Assembly (NCBI RefSeq): GCF_002556635.1
Contig: NZ_MWMO01000008.1
Location: 1-64,000, forward strand
Direction of reading: 5' to 3'
From: Novosphingobium sp. PC22D
Lineage (GTDB): Bacteria; Pseudomonadota; Alphaproteobacteria; Sphingomonadales; Sphingomonadaceae
DNA length: 64,000 bases
Positions within the stretch are counted from its first letter, which is position 1. Every line of letters begins with the position of its first letter. This document shows, piece by piece, positions 8,483-19,084 of the stretch. A program made the translations under genes and the position numbers. The notes beneath the pieces were generated by a model. The model had not been told where the DNA came from, ran no database searches, and was given only the letters and a program-made list of their open reading frames with translations.

Positions 8483-9814
8483 TCAGTCGCCCGAGGCGGC
8501 GTCTTCCCCGTCTTCCTCTTCGGGCAGGTGCGTGACGAGCAGCTTGTCGATGCGCAGCCCGTCCATGTCGATCACCTCGAAGCGCCAGCGCTGGTCGGTG
8601 AAATGCTCGCCCTCGCGCGGGACCTTCTTCATCACCGCCAGGACATAACCGGCGGCGGTCGCGAATTCGCGGTCCTCGGGTAGCTCGAGCCCCAGCCGTT
8701 CGCCCAGCGAATCGACCGGCATCGCGCCCGAGACCAGCAGCGTGCCGTCCTCGCGCTCGATCACCAGCGGATCGTCGCCCTCGTCCTGATGGCTGACGAA
8801 GGTGCCCGCGATCGCGGTCAGCACGTCGGTCGGGGTCACCACGCCGTCGAGGTGGCCGTATTCGTCGTGGACCATCGCCATCGTCACTTCGGCGACCTGC
8901 AGCTTGCGCAGCGCATCGATCGCGTCGAGCTGGTCGGGGATCACTTCGGCCTTCTTCACCAGCGCGGGAATCGCGACCGAGCGGCCGTCGATCAGCGCCG
9001 AGAGCACGTCGCGCACCTTGAGCACGCCGACGATCTTGTCGACCGAGCCATCCGCCACCGGCAGCAGCGAATGCGGCGTCGACAGGACCATCTCGCGCAA
9101 GTCCTCGTCGCTCGCCGAGATGTCGATCCAGTCGATCTCGGTGCGCGGCGTCATCAGCTCGCGCACAGGCCGTTCGGCGAGCTTGAGGACGCCCGACATC
9201 ATCGCCCGCTCTTCCTCCTCGATCACGCCCGAACGCATCGCCTCGGCGAAGATCATCTGCAGTTCCTCGGCCGTGAGCCGTTCCTCGCCGCCGCGACGCA
9301 CGCGCAGCAGGGTGAGCAGGAGGTTGGAGGAGCGGTCGAGCAGCCAGACGAACGGCGCCATCACCTTGGAAAGCCACACCATCGGCCGGGCCATCAGGAT
9401 CGCGATCGGCTCCGCCGCGCGCAGGGCGACCTGTTTGGGCACGAGTTCGCCGATCACGAGGTTGCCATAGGTCGTCGCGACGATGACGAGCACGAAACCC
9501 ACCTCGTCCGCGATGTCCGCGGGCATGCCGACGCGCGCCAGCCGGTCACCGACGGGGCCGCCCAGGCTCGCGCCCGAATAGGCGCCGGCGATGATCCCGA
9601 CCAGGGTAATACCGATCTGCACCGTCGAGAGGAACTTGCCCGGATCGGCGGCGAGCGCCAGCGCGGCCTTGGCGGCGCCGCTGCCTTTTCCGGCGCTCAT
9701 GCGCAGCTTGGCGGTACGGGCGGAAACGATCGCGAGCTCGGACATGGCGAAGAGGCCATTGAGCAGGATCAGTCCGATGATGATGAGGAGGTCAGTCCAG
9801 GGAAAGGGCGTCAC
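8483..9814 (-). CDS. CNNM/CorC-type membrane protein (DUF21, CBS pair, CorC/HlyC domain)
   Basis: 443 residues. The N-terminal DUF21 part (about 1-190) holds four hydrophobic stretches and the SARTAKLRM and GELVPKQVALR motifs. Two CBS domains follow (about 205-320; MTPRTEIDWID, VHDEYGHLDGVVTPTDVL), and a C-terminal CorC/HlyC transporter-associated domain (about 340-425). The family is often labelled hemolysin but is better linked to magnesium or cobalt homeostasis; the substrate cannot be read from sequence. The start is a GTG at 9814. It is convergent with the DUF3035 gene and divergent from the OmpA-like gene. Confidence 0.92.
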   Translation of the reverse strand: MTPFPWTDLLIIIGLILLNGLFAMSELAIVSARTAKLRMSAGKGSGAAKAALALAADPGKFLSTVQIGITLVGIIAGAYSGASLGGPVGDRLARVGMPADIADEVGFVLVIVATTYGNLVIGELVPKQVALRAAEPIAILMARPMVWLSKVMAPFVWLLDRSSNLLLTLLRVRRGGEERLTAEELQMIFAEAMRSGVIEEEERAMMSGVLKLAERPVRELMTPRTEIDWIDISASDEDLREMVLSTPHSLLPVADGSVDKIVGVLKVRDVLSALIDGRSVAIPALVKKAEVIPDQLDAIDALRKLQVAEVTMAMVHDEYGHLDGVVTPTDVLTAIAGTFVSHQDEGDDPLVIEREDGTLLVSGAMPVDSLGERLGLELPEDREFATAAGYVLAVMKKVPREGEHFTDQRWRFEVIDMDGLRIDKLLVTHLPEEEDGEDAASGD

Positions 9815-9894
9815 AATGCGTTTGCGCTAGCAGAGATTGCACCAAACGCGAAGGGCTCTGGCGGATCTATCGCTTCGGGCAGCAAAGCGGCGAT

Positions 9895-9919
9895 GGAACA
9901 GGCCCGAGCCGGAAGCGTT
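9895..9919 (+). promoter_or_regulatory. Candidate EcfG (general stress sigma) promoter for the OmpA-like gene
   Basis: GGAAC at 9895-9899 and CGTT at 9916-9919 are separated by exactly 16 bases. This matches the GGAAC-N16/17-CGTT consensus known for alphaproteobacterial EcfG-type general stress sigma factors. It lies in a non-coding gap about 85 bp before the ATG at 10004 and in the right orientation for it. Confidence 0.65.
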
Positions 9920-10003
9920 GAATGCGCGTCATTCGCTTGGCATTCATGTTCACTAGTACACGCAAGCGCCGTCACGCGTAAATAAGACAGAGAGGCACCA
10001 GCC

Positions 10004-10678
10004 ATGCAAAGAACCCGACTTCTCACCTCCGCCGCCGCCGCGTTCGCGCTCGTCACCGTTTCGGCCTGCGTCACCGATCCAAACACCGGCGAGCAGAAGG
10101 TCTCGCGCACCGCGATCGGCGCGGGCGGCGGCGCGGCGCTCGGCTATCTGCTCGGCTCCGTCATCGGCGGCAAGACCGCGCGGATCGTCGGCGCGGGCAT
10201 CGGCGGCGTCGCGGGCGGCGCGATCGGCTACCAGAAGGACAAGCAGATCCGCGAGCTCAAGGAGCAGACGGCGGGCTCGGGCGTCGACGTCTCGGACACC
10301 GGCGACGGCATCCTGCTCAACCTGCCCGACGTAACCTTCGCCGTCGATTCGACCGCGATCACACCGTCGTTCCAGTCGACGCTGAGCAGCGTCGCGCAGA
10401 GCATGAACGAGTACCCCAACAGCCTGATCGACGTTTACGGCCACACCGATTCGACCGGCTCGGACGCCTACAACCTCGACTTGTCCAAGCGCCGCGCCGA
10501 CGCGGTGGCGCGCTATTTGATCTCGCAGGGCGTGAACTCGGCGCGCATCCAGACGCAGGGCATGGGCGAGAGCTATCCGGTGGCCGACAATTCCACCGAA
10601 CAGGGCCGCGCACTCAACCGCCGCGTCGAGATCAAGATCACCCCGGTCTCGACCGCCGAAGCCGGCGGCGCGCAGTAA
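10004..10678 (+). CDS. OmpA-family lipoprotein with glycine-zipper segment
   Basis: 224 residues. Signal peptide with lipobox VSAC, lipidated Cys22. Residues about 37-75 are a glycine-zipper stretch (GAGGGAALGYLLGSVIGG and a second similar run). Residues about 105-217 form an OmpA/Pal peptidoglycan-binding domain with the characteristic GHTDSTGSDAYN and NLDLSKRRADAV motifs, containing the Asp and Arg that bind diaminopimelate. It probably tethers the outer membrane to the cell wall. A candidate EcfG promoter lies upstream and a strong hairpin terminator follows at 10689, so it is likely monocistronic and stress-responsive. Confidence 0.92.
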   Translation: MQRTRLLTSAAAAFALVTVSACVTDPNTGEQKVSRTAIGAGGGAALGYLLGSVIGGKTARIVGAGIGGVAGGAIGYQKDKQIRELKEQTAGSGVDVSDTGDGILLNLPDVTFAVDSTAITPSFQSTLSSVAQSMNEYPNSLIDVYGHTDSTGSDAYNLDLSKRRADAVARYLISQGVNSARIQTQGMGESYPVADNSTEQGRALNRRVEIKITPVSTAEAGGAQ

Positions 10679-10688
10679 CGGCATCAAG

Positions 10689-10722
10689 AAAAGGGGGCCG
10701 GTCGGCTGACCGGCCCCCTTTT
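10689..10722 (+). terminator. Strong intrinsic terminator, probably bidirectional
   Basis: A perfect 15-bp stem (10689-10703 with 10708-10722; AAAAGGGGGCCGGTC) closes on a GGCT loop and ends in TTTT. The other strand also reads into a T-run, so it can serve both the OmpA-like gene and the convergent 71-residue gene. Confidence 0.93.
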
Positions 10723-10769
10723 GCGACCCAGGGCTATGGGCGGATGGCTCGTCGAAGAGCCAGGCGGAA

Positions 10770-10985
10770 TCAGGCCCGCTTGCGGTGATCCTCGAAGCGC
10801 GTATCGTCGACGAGCCTGGGCACGATCCGGGCCAGACCCTCGGCGATCATATTGAAGTTGCTCTCGGCCTGCCTCAGCCTGTCGGTGGTGTCATCGCCGC
10901 CGGCGCGCGCCACGTCGGCGCGGGCGGTGGAGAGCAGTTCGTAAGAGTTACGCAGTTCAATCAGCATCATGTTGCGAAGCGGCAT
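10770..10985 (-). CDS. Conserved hypothetical protein (71 aa)
   Basis: A small soluble protein, predicted mostly helical (MLIELRNSYELLSTARADV, then RLRQAESNFNMIAEGLARI), ending basic. I recognise no domain. The ATG at 10985 is chosen over longer in-frame starts because an AAGGAAAAA ribosome binding site lies just upstream and the added residues would be AT-rich leader. It faces the OmpA-like gene and shares the terminator at 10689. Function is unknown. Confidence 0.72.
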   Translation of the reverse strand: MPLRNMMLIELRNSYELLSTARADVARAGGDDTTDRLRQAESNFNMIAEGLARIVPRLVDDTRFEDHRKRA

Positions 10986-11076
10986 GGATTTTTCCTTGTT
11001 CTTTAACCTGATCCCCTTCCGATGGCCTGAATTTACCGATCGGTCACAACGCCTCAACTGCTCTTACTGTCAGGTA

Positions 11077-11871
11077 TCAACCGGTTATACCGCGCGCGCG
11101 GTCCCCGAGGCGGTCGACCGCCGCGGCGTGGATCGCCGGGGCCGTGCAGAGCACGCCGAAAGCGCGCGGATCGCGCTTGTTGAAATTGAGCGGCTCGCCG
11201 AACGCATCGGTGACCGCCGCGCCCGCTTCGCGCGCGATCAGGCCCGCCGCGGCAATGTCCCATTCGTAGCCCCAGCGCAGCGTCGCCACGAGGTCGGCTT
11301 CGTCGGCGGCGACCATCGCCATGCGCAAGGCGATCGAATTGGGCTGCTCGACCGCGACCAGATCGGCGTCCTCGTCACCCAGCCGCCACGCGGGTACTCT
11401 TGCGCCCGGCAGCCCGGCGCGCGTGCTGGCGGCTAAGCGCGCCCCGTTGCGGCGGCTGCCCCGGCCCGCCTCGCCCCACCAGAACTCGCCGCCCTCCTCG
11501 CGCGCCCGCGCGGGCGCGAAAAGGCAGGCCATGAGTGGACGATTGGCGCTGACCAGCGCGACCGAGATGGCCCAGCCGGCGCGGCCACGGATATAGTCGC
11601 GCGTGCCGTCGATCGGATCGACCAGCCAGACGAGCTGCTCGGCGAGTCGCGCCGGGCGATCGGCGGTCTCCTCCGAAAGCCAGGCCGCCGCCGGCAGCAG
11701 CGCACCGAGTTCCCGCCGCAGGAAGGCGTCGACCGCGAGATCGCTGGCGGAGACGGGGCTGTCGTCGCCCTTGTCCCAGACCTCGCAGACGTGTCCGTCG
11801 CCGGGCCAGGCGGCGAGCGCGATCGCACCGGCCTCGCGCACGACGGCTTCCAGTCGGGCGCGGTCTAACAT
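11077..11871 (-). CDS. Inositol-monophosphatase-family phosphatase, CysQ-like
   Basis: 264 residues of the lithium-sensitive phosphatase superfamily. Metal-binding motifs are intact: LSEE (about residue 65), WLVDPIDGTRDYI (about 82-94) and the C-terminal WDIAAAGLIAREAGA. The closest functional match by motif is 3'(2'),5'-bisphosphate nucleotidase CysQ, which removes PAP formed in sulfate assimilation, but an inositol or histidinol phosphatase role cannot be excluded. No sulfur genes adjoin it. It is divergent from sucC. Confidence 0.85.
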   Translation of the reverse strand: MLDRARLEAVVREAGAIALAAWPGDGHVCEVWDKGDDSPVSASDLAVDAFLRRELGALLPAAAWLSEETADRPARLAEQLVWLVDPIDGTRDYIRGRAGWAISVALVSANRPLMACLFAPARAREEGGEFWWGEAGRGSRRNGARLAASTRAGLPGARVPAWRLGDEDADLVAVEQPNSIALRMAMVAADEADLVATLRWGYEWDIAAAGLIAREAGAAVTDAFGEPLNFNKRDPRAFGVLCTAPAIHAAAVDRLGDRARGITG

Positions 11872-12036
11872 CGATTCGCGGCGGCGCGGGGCATTCGGTG
11901 GGACTAACCTTCCTGTCAGGTCCGGAAAATTGGGTGGCTAGCGGGACTTTTCAAGCAGCGAGCGATGTGCTTATGCGGCATCGCACAAGGCTCATGCGCG
12001 CCTGCACCGGTCATTCCAGCAGAAAGCGATCTCGCG

Positions 12037-13236
<1,200 letters not shown>

Positions 13237-13261
13237 CCCTGCTCTTGCGCGAATACCGCGA

Positions 13262-13292
13262 AAGGCCGGCCCTACCTGGTGGGGCCGGCCTT
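13262..13292. terminator. Hairpin between convergent sucC and DUF6265 genes
   Basis: AAGGCCGGCCC (13262-13272) pairs perfectly with GGGCCGGCCTT (13282-13292). The U-tract is weak (TTCGTG), so efficiency is uncertain. The left arm reaches the stop codon of the minus-strand gene. Confidence 0.7.
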
Positions 13293-13790
13293 CGTGTATC
13301 GGAAGACGAGTTCGCCGGTCGAACCGTCGCCACGCCTGAACACGACCGCGCTGACGAGGCCGTTCTCGCCGTCGCGGCGCATCGTCAGCCCGTCGAAATA
13401 GACGGCTCCGTCGGCGATGGCGACGAGCGGAAAGCTTTGCACCTCGGCCTTTTCTTCCCAGCCCTTGAGCCCGGCGTCGAAGTGCTTGAGCCTGAGCACC
13501 AGCGAACCGTCCGCCTCGACGATGTGGACGAATTCGGAAAAGGCGATCGCGCCTTGCGCATCGGTCTGCACGAAGTGGCCGACGATCGCCCCCGCCAGCG
13601 GCGGGGAATAGGTCTCGATCGCCGCATGGCCGTCGATACCGGTTCCCTCCCAGTGGCCCGCCAGCCATGCGAGCGATTCGATTGCGGCGGGCGGCGGCAC
13701 ATGCCCGGGCGGCGCCACGCGCGTCTCGTCCGCCATGGCGGGCGGGCTCGACAGCGCGGCAAGGAACATGACGAGACAGACTGGCTTCAT
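13272..13790 (-). CDS. Exported DUF6265-like protein (172 aa)
   Basis: Signal peptide at residues 1-20 ([20 protein letters not shown]), then a compact beta-rich domain beginning [20 protein letters not shown], with later [22 protein letters not shown] and [10 protein letters not shown]. The WLAGHW opening and the lipocalin-like strand pattern fit DUF6265. Ligand and role are unknown. The start at 13790 is well supported by AGGAGG just upstream. It overlaps the sucC terminator and is divergent from etfB. Confidence 0.78.
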   Translation of the reverse strand: MKPVCLVMFLAALSSPPAMADETRVAPPGHVPPPAAIESLAWLAGHWEGTGIDGHAAIETYSPPLAGAIVGHFVQTDAQGAIAFSEFVHIVEADGSLVLRLKHFDAGLKGWEEKAEVQSFPLVAIADGAVYFDGLTMRRDGENGLVSAVVFRRGDGSTGELVFRYTKAGPTR

Positions 13791-13976
13791 CGAACCGCCT
13801 CCTGCAGGGTCGTCGCCTTCCGAATCACGGGCCGCCGAGAGGGCGACAACTTTTCCGGGACACCATAGCAGGGGTTGACGGCAGCCGCGCGGGACGCAAT
13901 GGCGTTGCCCGCATTTCAGTTTAATCGCGCGACTAAACCAACGGGTCGCGCGCCACCAGCGAGAGGACGGATATCC

Positions 13977-14723
13977 ATGAAGATCCTCGTACCCGTGAAG
14001 CGGGTGATTGACTACAACGTGAAGCCGCGCGTGAAGTCCGACGGGACCGGCGTCGATCTGGCCAACGTCAAGATGAGCATGAATCCCTTCGACGAAATCG
14101 CCGTCGAGGAAGCGATCCGCCTCAAGGAAGCCGGGTCCGCCGAAGAGATCGTCGCGGTCTCGATCGGCCCGGCCAAGGCGCAGGAAACGCTGCGCACCGC
14201 GCTTGCGATGGGTGCCGACCGTGCGATCCTGGTCGAGACCGATGAAGAGGTCGAGCCGCTGGCCGTCGCCAAGATCCTCAAGGCGATCGTCGATGAGGAG
14301 GCGCCCGGCCTCGTCATCCTCGGCAAGCAGGCGATCGACGACGATTCGAACCAGACCGGCCAGATGCTCGCCGCGCTGCTCGGCCGTCCGCAGGGCACGT
14401 TCGCCAGCAAGGTCGTGATCGAGGGCGACAGCGTCTCGGTCACGCGCGAGGTCGACGGCGGTCTCGAGACGGTCAAGCTGGCGATGCCGGCGGTCGTCAC
14501 CACCGACCTGCGGCTCAACGAGCCGCGCTATGCCTCGCTGCCCAACATCATGAAGGCGAAGAAGAAGCCGCTCGATACCAAGGCGCCCGGCGACTACGGC
14601 GTCGAGATCGCGCCGCGCCTCAAGACGCTCAAGGTCTCCGAGCCGCCGGTGCGCCAGGCGGGCATCAAGGTGCCCGACGTCGACACGCTCGTCGCCAAGC
14701 TCAAGGACATGGGAGTAGCCTGA
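13977..14723 (+). CDS. etfB: Electron transfer flavoprotein subunit beta
   Basis: Forms with EtfA the heterodimeric FAD/AMP flavoprotein that passes electrons from acyl-CoA and other dehydrogenases to ETF-ubiquinone oxidoreductase. Typical segments: [14 protein letters not shown] at the start, [36 protein letters not shown] with the conserved DDSNQ loop, and [11 protein letters not shown], which matches the recognition-loop region. Length 248 aa. etfA starts 28 bp after its stop. Confidence 0.97.
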   Translation: MKILVPVKRVIDYNVKPRVKSDGTGVDLANVKMSMNPFDEIAVEEAIRLKEAGSAEEIVAVSIGPAKAQETLRTALAMGADRAILVETDEEVEPLAVAKILKAIVDEEAPGLVILGKQAIDDDSNQTGQMLAALLGRPQGTFASKVVIEGDSVSVTREVDGGLETVKLAMPAVVTTDLRLNEPRYASLPNIMKAKKKPLDTKAPGDYGVEIAPRLKTLKVSEPPVRQAGIKVPDVDTLVAKLKDMGVA

Positions 14724-14751
14724 GGGCACAGCCCGGAAAGGACCAAGTACG

Positions 14752-15681
14752 ATGAAGACTCTCGTTTGGGTCGAACACGACAACACGTCGGTCAAGGACG
14801 CGACGCTTTCCGCCGTCACCGCCGCTTCGAAGCTCGGTGAAGTCCACCTGCTCGTCGCGGGTTCGGGCTGCAAGGCCGTGGCCGAGGCCGCCGCGCAGAT
14901 CGCGGGCGTGGGCAAGGTCCATCTCGCCGACGACGCCGCCTACGAGCACGGCCTCGCCGAGAACGTGGCGCCGCTGATCGTCGATCTGATGGGCCACCAC
15001 GACGCCTTCGTCGCGCCCGCCACCACCACCGGCAAGAACATCGCGCCGCGCGTCGCCGCGCTGCTCGACGTAATGCAGGTTTCCGACATCCTCTCGGTCG
15101 AGGGCGAGAAGACCTTCACCCGCCCGATCTACGCGGGCAACGCGATCGCCACGGTCGAATCGGGCGATGCCAAGCTGGTCGTCACCGTGCGCGGCACCGC
15201 CTTCGAGAAGGCCGCCGCCACCGGCGGTTCGGCCGCCATCGAGGACGTCTCGGGCGCGGGCGATGCCGGCCTGTCGAGCTTCGTGGGCGCCGAGATCGCC
15301 GAGAGCGAGCGCCCCGAGCTGACCAGCGCCAAGATCATCGTCTCGGGCGGCCGCGCGCTCAAGGACGGGCCGACCTTCGAGGAATACATCCTCCCGCTCG
15401 CCGACAAGCTCGGCGCCGCCGTCGGCGCCAGCCGCGCCGCGGTCGATGCGGGCTATGTACCCAACGACTACCAGGTCGGCCAGACCGGCAAGATCGTCGC
15501 GCCGGAAGTCTACATCGCCATCGGCATCTCGGGCGCGATCCAGCACTTGGCCGGGATGAAGGATTCCAAGACGATCATCGCCATCAACAAGGACGAGGAC
15601 GCGCCGATCTTCCAGGTCGCCGATATCGGCCTCGTTGCCGACCTGTTCAGCGCCGTACCGGAACTGACCGGCAAGCTCTGA
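14752..15681 (+). CDS. etfA: Electron transfer flavoprotein subunit alpha
   Basis: 309 residues; domain I at the N terminus resembles EtfB, and the C-terminal FAD domain carries [34 protein letters not shown], the [21 protein letters not shown]-binding signature and [14 protein letters not shown]. Works with EtfB in beta-oxidation and amino-acid degradation electron transfer at the cytoplasmic face. The pair is followed by a clear terminator at 15707. Confidence 0.97.
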   Translation: MKTLVWVEHDNTSVKDATLSAVTAASKLGEVHLLVAGSGCKAVAEAAAQIAGVGKVHLADDAAYEHGLAENVAPLIVDLMGHHDAFVAPATTTGKNIAPRVAALLDVMQVSDILSVEGEKTFTRPIYAGNAIATVESGDAKLVVTVRGTAFEKAAATGGSAAIEDVSGAGDAGLSSFVGAEIAESERPELTSAKIIVSGGRALKDGPTFEEYILPLADKLGAAVGASRAAVDAGYVPNDYQVGQTGKIVAPEVYIAIGISGAIQHLAGMKDSKTIIAINKDEDAPIFQVADIGLVADLFSAVPELTGKL

Positions 15682-15706
15682 CGCACAGCGCTCTGGCGAT
15701 CACCAG

Positions 15707-15740
15707 AAACCCCGGTCGGGAACGGCCGGGGTTTTTGTTT
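15707..15740 (+). terminator. Intrinsic terminator of etfBA
   Basis: AAACCCCGGTCG pairs with CGGCCGGGGTTT around a GGAA tetraloop (one G-T pair), followed by TTTTTGTTT. It is well placed 26 bp after the etfA stop. Confidence 0.93.
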
Positions 15741-15785
15741 GCCGAAACTCTGGATATTTGTCCCGAACCATTTGAAAGGCGGATA

Positions 15786-16685
15786 ATGACGGCTCGCGAT
15801 GCTCTGGCGACGTTGGTGGTTGCAGCGCTTCTTGTCCCGCCCCCGGCGGCCTTCGCGACAGAACCGGAAACGACCGCGCTCAAACCGCAATCGCCCTGGT
15901 TCGTCGACTGGAACCCGACGACGTGCACGCTCGGTCGATCCTTCGGTAGCGAGCAGGAGCCTGTGGCGCTGAGGTTCGAGCGCGCCGAGCCGCGCGACGG
16001 TTTCCAGATGGTCTTCGTCGGACAATGGCTTCAGCGTGTGAAGGCGGGCACCCCGCTGGAACTTCGCTTTGGGACCTATCCCGCCGAAGATGTGCGATAC
16101 AGCTCCGGACTAGGCAAGGCGACAGATGACGTCCCCGTGGTCTTCGTCAGCAGCCCGGGAATCGTCGAGCCAGCGCTGGAAGAAGAGGAGGACGAGGCCT
16201 GGCGCGTCAACCCAGGCCCTCGCGTCACGCCGGAGATGGAGGCCGCAGCCGATTCGGTCACCCTGGCAACGCCCGATCACGCCCTGCTCCTGGAAACGGG
16301 GCCGCTGGACAAGGCCTTCGCCGCGCTTCGCAAGTGTACCGACGATCTCGTTTCGCAATGGGGCCTCGATCCTGCGGTCCAGGCCAAGCTGCAGCGCCGT
16401 CCCATCCCGAAAGTATCACCCAGCCGCTGGATCGGACCGCAAGACTATCCCTTGAAAGCACTGCGCAAGGGAGAGCAGGCGATCCTGATCTTCCGTCTCC
16501 TGATCGATGCCGAAGGCGAGCCGACCGGCTGCGAGATATTGCGAGCCTATGCCGGGTTCGACGAATTTTCGAAGAGCACTTGTGCCCACATCAGGACGCG
16601 GGCACGCTTCGAACCGGCGCTCGACGCCAACGGACAGGCGGTCCCCTCCTACTACGTCAACACCGTTCGCTTCGCCATTCCTTGA
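15786..16685 (+). CDS. Exported protein with TonB-C-like domain
   Basis: 299 residues with an N-terminal signal peptide (about 1-25, ending AAFA). The middle is acidic (EEEEDE near residue 138) and unrecognised. Residues about 220-299 look like a TonB C-terminal domain: [20 protein letters not shown], then [18 protein letters not shown] and a final strand [11 protein letters not shown]. There is no N-terminal membrane anchor or proline-rich spacer of true TonB, so energy transduction is doubtful; similar secreted TonB-C proteins are common in sphingomonads with no known function. It begins just after the etfA terminator. Confidence 0.75.
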   Translation: MTARDALATLVVAALLVPPPAAFATEPETTALKPQSPWFVDWNPTTCTLGRSFGSEQEPVALRFERAEPRDGFQMVFVGQWLQRVKAGTPLELRFGTYPAEDVRYSSGLGKATDDVPVVFVSSPGIVEPALEEEEDEAWRVNPGPRVTPEMEAAADSVTLATPDHALLLETGPLDKAFAALRKCTDDLVSQWGLDPAVQAKLQRRPIPKVSPSRWIGPQDYPLKALRKGEQAILIFRLLIDAEGEPTGCEILRAYAGFDEFSKSTCAHIRTRARFEPALDANGQAVPSYYVNTVRFAIP

Positions 16686-16726
16686 CCGATGGGACAGCCG
16701 GGCCGCCCGCAAAGAGGGAGAGAACG

Positions 16727-17260
16727 ATGGACCAGGCAGCGCAAGACCGATTGCAGGAGCTATGGGATCACCACGAGATCCGCCAGCTCCTCGCCACTTA
16801 TTGCCACGGCTGCGACCGCGACGACCTTGCCGAGATGGCGAGCGTCTACACCGAAGAAAGCTGGGACGACCATGGCCGCAACAAGTGCGACGGCAAGCAG
16901 TTCGCGCGGATCGTGCTCGACGAGGCGCGTCAGACGATGCGCGTCGTCAGCCATCAGCTCGGCCAGTCGCTGGTCCGCGTTGCCGGCGAGAGCGCGGCGG
17001 CCGAAACCTATTTCGTCGCCACGCTCGGCAGTCCGGCCGAAACGGGAGAGAAGCTGACCCAGCTCGGCGGCCGCTACGTCGACAGCCTGGTGCGCGAGGA
17101 CGGTGCGTGGCGGATCAAGGAGCGGCTCTGCGTGCGCGACTGGTCGACGACGGGGCTGATCGATCCCGGCTATCTCGAGAATTCGGGCTTCATCGAGGGC
17201 CGGCGCGACGCTGCGGACGTTTCCTGGTCGCGGCTCGGCCTCACGCCGGAGGCCGCCTGA
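16727..17260 (+). CDS. SnoaL/NTF2-like fold protein
   Basis: 177 residues. The start DHHEIRQLLATYCHGCDRDDLAEM is the characteristic first helix of SnoaL-like ring-hydroxylation or isomerase families, and the DGAWRIKERLCVRDWS segment is the usual terminal strand. Such proteins bind small hydrophobic ligands in a cone-shaped pocket; the substrate here is unknown. A good GGGAG ribosome binding site precedes ATG 16727. It is convergent with the acetyltransferase gene. Confidence 0.82.
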   Translation: MDQAAQDRLQELWDHHEIRQLLATYCHGCDRDDLAEMASVYTEESWDDHGRNKCDGKQFARIVLDEARQTMRVVSHQLGQSLVRVAGESAAAETYFVATLGSPAETGEKLTQLGGRYVDSLVREDGAWRIKERLCVRDWSTTGLIDPGYLENSGFIEGRRDAADVSWSRLGLTPEAA

Positions 17261-17266
17261 AGCCCC

Positions 17267-17812
17267 TCAGGCGCGGATGCGTTCGTAGAGGTTGAGCGTC
17301 ACCGGCTCTGCGGTGTCGTCGGCTTCGTGCTGGCGGTAGAAGCAAAAGCCCAGCCGCGCGGCGAGCCGTTCGGAGGCAGTGTTGCCTTGCTCGATCATGC
17401 AGGCAATCCGCGTCGCGCCGATGGTTGCGTCGAACCAGGCGAGCGCGGCGCTCATCACTTCGCCCGCGACCCCGCGCCCCCACCAGTCGTGGCGCACGAT
17501 CCAGCCGCCTTCGGGCACGTCGTCGATCCCGATGTCCGCACCGAAGCCGCGCCAGCTATGGAACACGCCGCAGTTGGCGATCAGCTCGTTCGAGCCTCGC
17601 GGCCGGACGTAGAACGTGCCGTAGCCGTAAAGCGCCCAGCTTCCGGCATTGCGCATCAGCCGCTCCCACTGCGATTTCTCGTCGCGCGCGGTCTGGCCGA
17701 GGAAGCGGCGCGTTTCATCGTCCGCGACCAGCCGGCACAGCGATGCAAGATCGTCGCGGTGCGGAAGCCAGAGTTCGAAACGCTCGGTCTGAAGCACGGG
17801 GCCAGTCGTCAC
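17267..17812 (-). CDS. GNAT family N-acetyltransferase
   Basis: 181 residues of the RimJ/RimL-like GNAT type: LQTERFELWLPHRDDLASL at the start, GGWIVRHDWWGRGVAGEVM forming the acetyl-CoA loop, then ACMIEQGNTASERLAARLGF. The acceptor substrate cannot be deduced. The frame is open far upstream inside the DUF445 gene, but GTG 17812 overlaps that gene's stop as GTGA, and the conserved domain starts a few residues later. Likely translated by coupling with DUF445. Confidence 0.88.
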   Translation of the reverse strand: MTTGPVLQTERFELWLPHRDDLASLCRLVADDETRRFLGQTARDEKSQWERLMRNAGSWALYGYGTFYVRPRGSNELIANCGVFHSWRGFGADIGIDDVPEGGWIVRHDWWGRGVAGEVMSAALAWFDATIGATRIACMIEQGNTASERLAARLGFCFYRQHEADDTAEPVTLNLYERIRA

Positions 17813-19077
17813 AGCAAGCGCTCCACGGCATGGATCGCAAGGCCGACGAGCCCGCCGACGAGCGTTCCGTTGATCCTGATGAACTGGAGGTCGCGGCCCA
17901 CCGCGCCCTCGATGCGATCGGTGACGGTGCGCGCGTCCCAGCGCTTGACCGTCTCGGACACCAGCCGCACGATCTCGTCGCCATAGCGCGAGACCGCGCC
18001 GACAAGCGTTCGCCGCGCGAAGCGGTTGATCTGAACCTGGAGCCGCGCGTCGCCGCGAACCGCCGCGCCCAGCTCCATCATCATCGCGGTGAAGCGGCCG
18101 CCGAGCTCGGCATCGGGATTGCGTGCCGCCTCGATCAGCGCGAGGCGGATGCGCTGCCACACGCCGTCCCACCATTGCCCGATCGCGGGATTGGCGAGCA
18201 TCTCGCGCTTCGCCTTCTCGATCCTTTCGCGCGTCTCGGGATCGTGGACGAGGTTCCAGGCCAGTTCCTCCAGCATCGTCTCGACCTTCAGCCGCAAGGG
18301 ATGATCGGGCATCACGATCATCTCGGCGAGCAGCTTGTAGAGCCCGTCGAGCACCGAATTGGCGATGCGTTCGTCAATACCGGTCCAGCGCAGCAGCGCG
18401 TTGGCGCGCTCGCGAATCATCGTGCGCACGAGTTCTTCGTTGGCTTCGAGGGCATTGCCGGCCCAGCGGACGGCGCCTTCGATCAGCGGCAGATGGCGGC
18501 GGTCGGCGATCGCCGCGCTGAGCATCTGGCCGAGCAGCGGCGCGATCTCCAGCTTTTCGAGCTGCTGGGCGAGCCCGGCGCGGACCTGATTGCCGATCCG
18601 TTCGGGATCGAGCGATTCGAGTACGTCGGCGAACAGGCTGCCGGCCCCCTCGCGCAGCCGCGCTTCGCCCTCGCGGTTGGGCTCGGCGAGGAATCCCGCC
18701 AGGCTTCCGGCGAGGTTGAAGCCGATCAGCCTGCGCGCGACGACCTGCGGCGTAAGGAAGTTGTCGCGCAGGAACGCGGCCATGGTATCGGCGATCCGGT
18801 CCTTGTTCTCGGGAATGATCGCGGTGTGCGGGATCGGCAGGCCGAGCGGGCGGCGGAACAGCGCGGTGACCGCGAACCAGTCGGCCAGCCCGCCGACCAT
18901 CGCCGCCTCGGTGAAGGCGATGGCGAAGCCCCAGCCGGGATGCGGTCCCTCGAAGCGGCGCAGCAGCACGAAGGCGAGGGCCATCGTCACCAGCAGGCCG
19001 GTGGCGATCAGGCGCATGCGCCGGGCCTTGTCGACTTGACTCGATCCCGGCCCCGCCTGCCTGCTGGACGCGCGCAT
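17809..19077 (-). CDS. DUF445 family inner-membrane protein
   Basis: 422 residues. An N-terminal membrane segment (about 22-40) is followed by the DUF445 signature AAMVGGLADWFAVTALFRRPLGLPIPHT, then HTAIIPENKDRIADTM; a long helical periplasmic or cytoplasmic body follows; the C terminus ends with a second hydrophobic stretch (FIRINGTLVGGLVGLAIHAV). Function of the family is not established. ATG 19077 is chosen over 19140, which would lie inside the RND gene. It follows the RND permease by only 7 bp and overlaps the acetyltransferase start. Confidence 0.88.
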   Translation of the reverse strand: MRASSRQAGPGSSQVDKARRMRLIATGLLVTMALAFVLLRRFEGPHPGWGFAIAFTEAAMVGGLADWFAVTALFRRPLGLPIPHTAIIPENKDRIADTMAAFLRDNFLTPQVVARRLIGFNLAGSLAGFLAEPNREGEARLREGAGSLFADVLESLDPERIGNQVRAGLAQQLEKLEIAPLLGQMLSAAIADRRHLPLIEGAVRWAGNALEANEELVRTMIRERANALLRWTGIDERIANSVLDGLYKLLAEMIVMPDHPLRLKVETMLEELAWNLVHDPETRERIEKAKREMLANPAIGQWWDGVWQRIRLALIEAARNPDAELGGRFTAMMMELGAAVRGDARLQVQINRFARRTLVGAVSRYGDEIVRLVSETVKRWDARTVTDRIEGAVGRDLQFIRINGTLVGGLVGLAIHAVERLL

Positions 19078-19084
19078 CACCCGC

